From Euryarchaeota archaeon UBA251 (lineage in GTDB: Archaea > Thermoplasmatota > Poseidoniia > Poseidoniales > Thalassarchaeaceae): a stretch of 64,000 nt of DNA. Position numbers and translations under genes: made by a program. The notes under the pieces were generated by a model, which worked only from the letters and a program-made list of their open reading frames with translations, made no database searches and was not told the DNA's origin. The DNA lies in contig DAFJ01000085.1 of the NCBI GenBank assembly GCA_002497905.1, forward strand, positions 17,266 through 81,265. The letters run 5' to 3'. Below are positions 59,595-64,000 of this stretch, in pieces. How positions within the stretch are numbered: the stretch's first letter is position 1; every line of letters begins with the position of its first letter.

Positions 59595-60142
59595 GTTCTG
59601 CTGTGGCCGATACCCCCCCGGTTTCAATCTACATTGATGGATCATGTATAGAGAATCGGAACGTGACTGCGGACACTGCTGCCGGTTGGGGTTTTGTCGT
59701 CGTAATAGGTGACCGGGGTGTAGGCCGCGGGACAGGTGACCTAATGCACGAATCTTCAGGTCCAGTGATTACTAATCCAAACTCGGATGAATGGTTAGGG
59801 GCAGAGGTTGGATCAAACAACACCGGGGAACTATCTGCGATGGTTCATGCCCTTCGATGGATTCTCGTTAATTGTCCAAAGGGTGAAGTCACCATCCGTG
59901 CAGATTCAATGTATGCACTTCGGATTACTGACGGATCTTGGTCAGCAAAGGCAAACAAGAAACTGGCTCTCCTCTCTCAAGAACTATGGAAAGAAGTTGC
60001 ACAAGTTGTAGATTTACACAATGCTCATGTCAAAGCACATTCGGGACATCGCTGGAATGAACGAGCAGATCATCTTGCTTACCGCGGTCAAGGAGATGAT
60101 GAACCTATTCCTCTGCAATTCTGGCGCCCAGGCCAGCGATAA
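59591..60142 (+). CDS. Ribonuclease HI-type protein
   Basis: Degrades RNA in RNA-DNA hybrids (183 aa). Seen: catalytic acids in order SIYIDGSCIENR (Asp), NNTGELSAMVHAL (Glu), IRADSMYALRI (Asp), and NERADHLAYRG (Asp), with an HSGHRWNE segment carrying the conserved His. The fold has an insertion after the first strand. Start is GTG 59591 overlapping the gcvH stop. Plausibly removes primers alongside the PolD/PriL replication enzymes; the link is inference. Confidence 0.92.
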   Translation: MSSAVADTPPVSIYIDGSCIENRNVTADTAAGWGFVVVIGDRGVGRGTGDLMHESSGPVITNPNSDEWLGAEVGSNNTGELSAMVHALRWILVNCPKGEVTIRADSMYALRITDGSWSAKANKKLALLSQELWKEVAQVVDLHNAHVKAHSGHRWNERADHLAYRGQGDDEPIPLQFWRPGQR

Positions 60143-60153
60143 GCAGTTTAATT

Positions 60154-63100
60154 CTAGGATGATTTTTCATCTTCCTTGTCTTCTTCATCGCTATCTTTAA
60201 TCAAGAAAATCATCGTGTAAAGAGCAATCAAAATCAGAATCAATAAGGGCATCAGGAACCAAAGGAAGAGGTTGCCTGGGGCAGGTTCTTGGTCACCCGT
60301 ACCTTCAAGCAAACAAGTTGCCAAATCATTACTCCGTGGAATTATTGTGCTATTATCTGGATCTGATTTGCACGACTCTTCAAAGTCGTCTTCGTAACCA
60401 TCCCCATCCGTATCTGTGATTGGTTTTGGAATTGGGGTATTGTTCCCGATAGAAATCGCGTTGGGATCGATCACCTCAATGGTTAGCAGAATGGTAGCTG
60501 TTTGACCTGTATCAAGATCTGTTGCTGTGACTGTGAAGATTCTAGCATCGATAGCCTCGGTCGGGGCACCTTGGATTGTTCCCTTGTCAAGAACCAAAAC
60601 ACCATTCTGGATTAGACGATTGAACTCTAACCCATCCGGTAATTCGGGTTCTACCGTCCAAGTCTCAACCGTTTGATTGTAAACAGTTGGAATCATTGCA
60701 ACAACAGATTCGTCGACTGTGAGGTTTAGCGTAACTTCTGGATATACCACCTCAAGGACGGCAATGCATGATCCATCATCTTCTGTAGCGGCCGCATTAT
60801 GATTGAAGGCGTCTGGATCTGTACAACCGAAGACCTCGTCGATATCTGGAACTCCGTCTCCATCCGTATCTGTGTAAACGCAGGAATCATCATCCTCAAT
60901 CGCGATTGGGTCATAATTCTCGGCTAGAGAATCTGTACAGCCCAATGAAGGAAGGACGGTGATGTTCACTGTCGAAACGGATGAACCGCCAGAATTCGTT
61001 GCTGTAACCGTGAATGTCATGCGCTCATGTGTGGTATCTGGGATGCCCCAAATTGTGCCATTTGTATCTGAGAATTGTAGACCATTGTCTAATTCAGGGC
61101 TCACACTGAATCCAATAACGTCTCCACCACTAGAGATTGCCTCGATACTAACCTCTGTAACGTTCGCATACAATACAAACTCCTCTTCGACATACTCGAT
61201 AATCGGCGGTTCATCCACAACCTCGATTGTAAAGGATACAGATTGTGAGCCGCCACTATTGTTCGCCCAAATTGTGTATGTCTGTTCCTCGGATAGCACC
61301 GTCGGTATACCTGAAATTGATCCAGTCTCCTCATTGAAAGTTAGACCCAGAGGTAATTCTGGATGGAGGCCCCATTCGACAACTTCGCCACCGACAATCG
61401 TAATGGTAAACGGCGCCATCACCTCATCGATAGTAAGAGTAATCTCAGTGGTTGTGATTGAAGGCGTTGCAGGCACATCGACGATTGTTATTGTGAGTGT
61501 TTGTGTCACTGAACCACCTGTGTTGTTTGCCCAGATTGTATAGGACTCTGTGGATTGTGGGGTCGTTGGAGTACCGCTAATCTCACCTGTAACTGAATCC
61601 ATACTCAGTCCATCTGGTAATGTGGGCTCAATCTCCCAAGACACTACTTCGCCACCATCGCTTGATGGAAGTAGAGGAGACATCGCTTGACCAACGGTCA
61701 ATGAAAGCGAATTGGAAGGGAGGGTAACATCTGGATTCTCTGCAATAACTGTGAGATCGAAAGTAAACTCAACCGAACCGCCCGAATTATTGGCCCAAAC
61801 TGTGTACGTTTGCACCGGCCAGAGTTCGGTTGGTGTTCCGGATATGATACCGGTGTTCGAATCAAGGTTCACGCCCGAGGGTAGAGTTCCATTGACCTCC
61901 CAACTAGTAATCTCACCTGGTCCGGCGATAGATGGGGTTTCAGGAGTCATTACTGTGTTATTTGTGAGAATAATTGACCCGCCATCATACACAATATTGG
62001 TTGGTACTTGGTCAATTACAGCCAATGTCAAACTGAACGTTCTGTAACCTCCGCTATTATTCGCCCAAATTGTGTAGGTAGTAGCGGGCCAAAGCTCTAC
62101 AGGAGTTCCATTCAGAGATCCATTGGATGAACTGAAAACAAGACCATTTGGTAATGCTCCACTAATTTGCCAAGTTAGAATCTCGCCGGCTCCTGTAAGA
62201 GTTGGATTCAGTGGTAAACGAGAATCTGCAGTATTATTCGTCAACACCAATGAGGTGTGATCGTAGTTGATAGTTGGCAATTGATCAACGACGCTTAGGT
62301 GAATCTGTATCGAGATTGATCCACCTGTATTGTTTGCCCAGATTGTATAATTCGTCATGGTCCACAGTTCAGTCGGTGTACCCCAGATCGTTCCGTTGTT
62401 GGAGCCAAATTCGACTCCTGTCGGCAGGATTCCATCAATCTCCCAAGTTAGAATCTCACCAGGTCCTATGAGAGTGGCTTCTTCGGGAATCATCGCTGTG
62501 TTATTGGTAAGAACAATGCTACTGTTCAGGAACGTTAGGCTTGTTGGCACCTGATCGTTGACTGTAATATTCAGAGTTGCGAATACGGAACCACCACTGT
62601 TGTTCGCCCAAATCGTATACTGCGCTGTAGGCATCAATTCAGTTGGTGTACCCCATATGGTCTGATTCGAAGAAGTCCATGTGAGTCCAGATGGCAACGT
62701 GCCCTCCAACTCCCACGTTACGATTTCTCCAGGTCCGGTTGATATGATGGTAATCGGGGCAATGGCGGTGTTGTTAGTCGCTGTCGTGTTTTCTGGACTA
62801 ATGTTCAATCCGGGCACCTGATCTTCAACAGTGATGTTTAGTGTCGCAGATACGGAGCCTCCAGTATTATTCGCCCAGATTGTGTATTGTGAATTAATCA
62901 TCAATTCAGTTGGTACACCCCAGATCGTTTGGTTTGAAGAAGTGAAAGTAAGCCCAACTGGGAGAGTTCCTTCAAGTTCCCAAGTGATGATTTGGCCAGG
63001 ACCATTCGATGAAATGACAATTGGGATAATGGCAGAGTTATTCGTCGCAGTCGTGTTTTCTGGACTAATTGTGAGACTCGTTGGAACCTGATCTACGATG

Positions 63101-64000
63101 ACGATGGTTACCGTGGTTGATGTTGAACCACCGCTATTGTTCGCCCATACTGTGAATGTTGTAGATGACATGGTCCCATTCGGCATCCCCATAATAGTAC
63201 CATTCGAACTCTCAAAGTAGAGTCCCGGTGGCCATTGACTACCATTGATTTCCCAACTATTGATCTCCCCCGGTCCTGTGAGAATTGGAACTAGAGGGAT
63301 ATCGGAACTCGTAGTGTTCACTATGAGATTCAACGTGTTTGTCGGATAGGATAGAGTAGGCACCTGATCGTTGACTGTAATGTTCAGAGTTGCTGAGACT
63401 GTTCCTCCTGAGTTGTTCGCCCACACTGTGAACTGAGTCGTAGACATGAGGGCCGTCGGCGTACCCCATATCGATTGATTTGCTGGCGTCCAAGTCAAGC
63501 CTGAAGGTAATGTTCCTTCAAGCTCCCAAGTTACTATCTCGCCTGGACCCACTGTAGTGATGGCAATTGTCGTGATTACTGTATTGTTGGTCGCTGTCGT
63601 ATTCTCAGGAGTAATCGTTAGACTATTCGGCAACTGGTCATTGACTGTGATATTGAGACTCGCTGAGACGGATCCTCCTGAATTGTTAGCCCAAACCGTG
63701 TACTCCTTGACTGTCATCAATTCAGTTGGTGTCCCCCAAATGGTCTGATTTGCTGGCGTCCAAGTCAAGCCTGAAGGTAAAGATCCTTCAAGCTCCCAAC
63801 TGGTTATTTCACCCAATCCAACGGTCGTGATTACGATTGTTGTGATGGCTGTATTGTTAGTTGCCGTCGTGTTTTCTGGACTGATGTTCAGCCCAGGTAA
63901 CTGATCGTTAACAGTGATGTTGAACGTAGACGAAATAGCGCCACCACTGTTGTTCGCCCAGACCGTATATTGAGTCGTAGTCATCAATTCAGTTGGAGTA
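60154..64000 (-). CDS. Giant surface protein with tandem Ig-like (He_PIG-type) repeats, 5' end outside window
   Basis: C-terminal part of a very large cell-surface protein; the reading frame runs through the window edge (codons before 63,987 read TPTE, continuing the repeat), so the N-terminus is missing. Seen from the C-terminus: an acidic cytoplasmic tail (DSDEEDKEDEKSS), a transmembrane anchor (LFLWFLMPLLILILIALYTMI), two calcium-type segments with GCTD-x-x-A-x-N-YDP and DTDGDGVPDIDEVFG, and about 12-13 repeats of roughly 90 residues, each with W-E-x-x-x-LP-x-GL, W-G/S-G-x-P-T and Y-T-V/I-W-A-N-N-S-GG. These resemble putative Ig (He_PIG) and cadherin-like adhesion modules. It may be a surface adhesin or S-layer-associated filament (inference). 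Confidence 0.85.
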   Translation of the reverse strand, partial: TPTELMTTTQYTVWANNSGGAISSTFNITVNDQLPGLNISPENTTATNNTAITTIVITTVGLGEITSWELEGSLPSGLTWTPANQTIWGTPTELMTVKEYTVWANNSGGSVSASLNITVNDQLPNSLTITPENTTATNNTVITTIAITTVGPGEIVTWELEGTLPSGLTWTPANQSIWGTPTALMSTTQFTVWANNSGGTVSATLNITVNDQVPTLSYPTNTLNLIVNTTSSDIPLVPILTGPGEINSWEINGSQWPPGLYFESSNGTIMGMPNGTMSSTTFTVWANNSGGSTSTTVTIVIVDQVPTSLTISPENTTATNNSAIIPIVISSNGPGQIITWELEGTLPVGLTFTSSNQTIWGVPTELMINSQYTIWANNTGGSVSATLNITVEDQVPGLNISPENTTATNNTAIAPITIISTGPGEIVTWELEGTLPSGLTWTSSNQTIWGTPTELMPTAQYTIWANNSGGSVFATLNITVNDQVPTSLTFLNSSIVLTNNTAMIPEEATLIGPGEILTWEIDGILPTGVEFGSNNGTIWGTPTELWTMTNYTIWANNTGGSISIQIHLSVVDQLPTINYDHTSLVLTNNTADSRLPLNPTLTGAGEILTWQISGALPNGLVFSSSNGSLNGTPVELWPATTYTIWANNSGGYRTFSLTLAVIDQVPTNIVYDGGSIILTNNTVMTPETPSIAGPGEITSWEVNGTLPSGVNLDSNTGIISGTPTELWPVQTYTVWANNSGGSVEFTFDLTVIAENPDVTLPSNSLSLTVGQAMSPLLPSSDGGEVVSWEIEPTLPDGLSMDSVTGEISGTPTTPQSTESYTIWANNTGGSVTQTLTITIVDVPATPSITTTEITLTIDEVMAPFTITIVGGEVVEWGLHPELPLGLTFNEETGSISGIPTVLSEEQTYTIWANNSGGSQSVSFTIEVVDEPPIIEYVEEEFVLYANVTEVSIEAISSGGDVIGFSVSPELDNGLQFSDTNGTIWGIPDTTHERMTFTVTATNSGGSSVSTVNITVLPSLGCTDSLAENYDPIAIEDDDSCVYTDTDGDGVPDIDEVFGCTDPDAFNHNAAATEDDGSCIAVLEVVYPEVTLNLTVDESVVAMIPTVYNQTVETWTVEPELPDGLEFNRLIQNGVLVLDKGTIQGAPTEAIDARIFTVTATDLDTGQTATILLTIEVIDPNAISIGNNTPIPKPITDTDGDGYEDDFEESCKSDPDNSTIIPRSNDLATCLLEGTGDQEPAPGNLFLWFLMPLLILILIALYTMIFLIKDSDEEDKEDEKSS
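60955..64000 (-). repeat. Tandem 270-bp coding repeats of the giant surface protein
   Basis: About 12 tandem units of about 90 codons. Units nearest the window edge are almost identical at DNA level: a 35-bp tract at 63476-63510 recurs unchanged at 63746-63780, exactly 270 bp away. Units nearer the C-terminus have diverged, consistent with growth by recent duplication at the 5' side of the gene. Confidence 0.85.

Noticed and set aside
60955..64000. Regular 270-bp repeats as a CRISPR-like or satellite array
   Set aside because: The period equals 90 codons of a continuous reading frame with an Ig-like repeat motif, so they are coding repeats.
1..64000. Insertion sequences, prophage or integrated elements
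   Set aside because: I saw no transposase, integrase, phage structural gene, terminal inverted repeats or tRNA-flanking att-like duplication.

Overview
This window reads as chromosomal DNA of a marine planktonic euryarchaeon, most likely Marine Group II (Candidatus Poseidoniales/Poseidoniia). The archaeal core is unambiguous: the large subunit of DNA polymerase D, primase large subunit PriL, the uS13-uS4-uS11-Rpo3 operon, KEOPS Pcc1, pantoate kinase and phosphopantothenate synthetase, and a DUF373 membrane protein. It sits among bacterial-looking genes (bacterial-type LeuRS, class II fumarase, ATP-type PEP carboxykinase, GcvH, HflX, a bacterial/poxvirus-type topoisomerase IB) and very acidic secreted proteins with calcium-binding repeats. 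That mixture, plus a proteinaceous surface-protein repertoire, is typical of Marine Group II; the exact lineage cannot be read from this sequence. Genes are packed tightly, with many ATGA/GTGA overlaps and few gaps over 100 bp. No insertion sequence, prophage or CRISPR array is visible.

Layout. 1-4.85 kb: a membrane-anchored double winged-helix regulator, LeuRS and a homologue of the human nuclease-like protein CDIN1. 4.85-8.3 kb (minus): rps13-rps4-rps11-rpo3-pantoate kinase. 8.4-14.7 kb (minus): a methyltransferase, an FKBP-like anchored protein and a 1,308-residue polytopic membrane protein. 14.7-18.8 kb (plus): PEP carboxykinase, then an acyltransferase/phosphohexomutase pair for amino-sugar nucleotide synthesis. 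18.8-23.9 kb (minus): a secreted GDSL esterase with a TSP3 calcium-repeat array, a small membrane protein and a CocE-type lipoprotein hydrolase, divergent from a ferritin-like gene across a perfect inverted repeat. 24.4-25.0 kb: the only large gap, holding what looks like a big, ornate structured RNA on the minus strand. 25-33.6 kb (minus): beta-propeller proteins, carboxypeptidase Taq, fumarase, topoisomerase IB, cyclophilin and orotate phosphoribosyltransferase. 33.6-41.7 kb: PolD large subunit, a pterin diphosphokinase-like gene, PriL and DUF373. 41.7-50 kb: small proteins, HflX, MutY, Pcc1, NadC, phosphopantothenate synthetase and a beta-decarboxylating dehydrogenase. 50-56 kb: coiled-coil and membrane proteins, a sugar nucleotidyltransferase with a nucleotide-sugar dehydrogenase, two tandem TerB-like proteins, a THEP1 NTPase and tRNA-Cys(GCA). 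56-60 kb: enolase, an aminotransferase, GcvH and RNase H. 60.15 kb to the window edge: the C-terminal part of a giant surface protein built from about 90-residue Ig-like repeats.

Functionally the window joins replication (PolD, PriL, topoisomerase, RNase H), translation and transcription (ribosomal proteins, Rpo3, LeuRS, tRNA-Cys, Pcc1), central metabolism (PEPCK, enolase, fumarase), cofactor synthesis (CoA, NAD, possibly pterin), surface sugar activation, and an exported protein- and lipid-degrading outfit fitting a heterotrophic lifestyle. The most novel item is the candidate structured RNA at about 24,444-24,958: at least seven small hairpins on the minus strand close with GNRA or UNCG tetraloops, a long 12-bp stem lies near its 3' end and a terminator-like hairpin plus U-tract follows.
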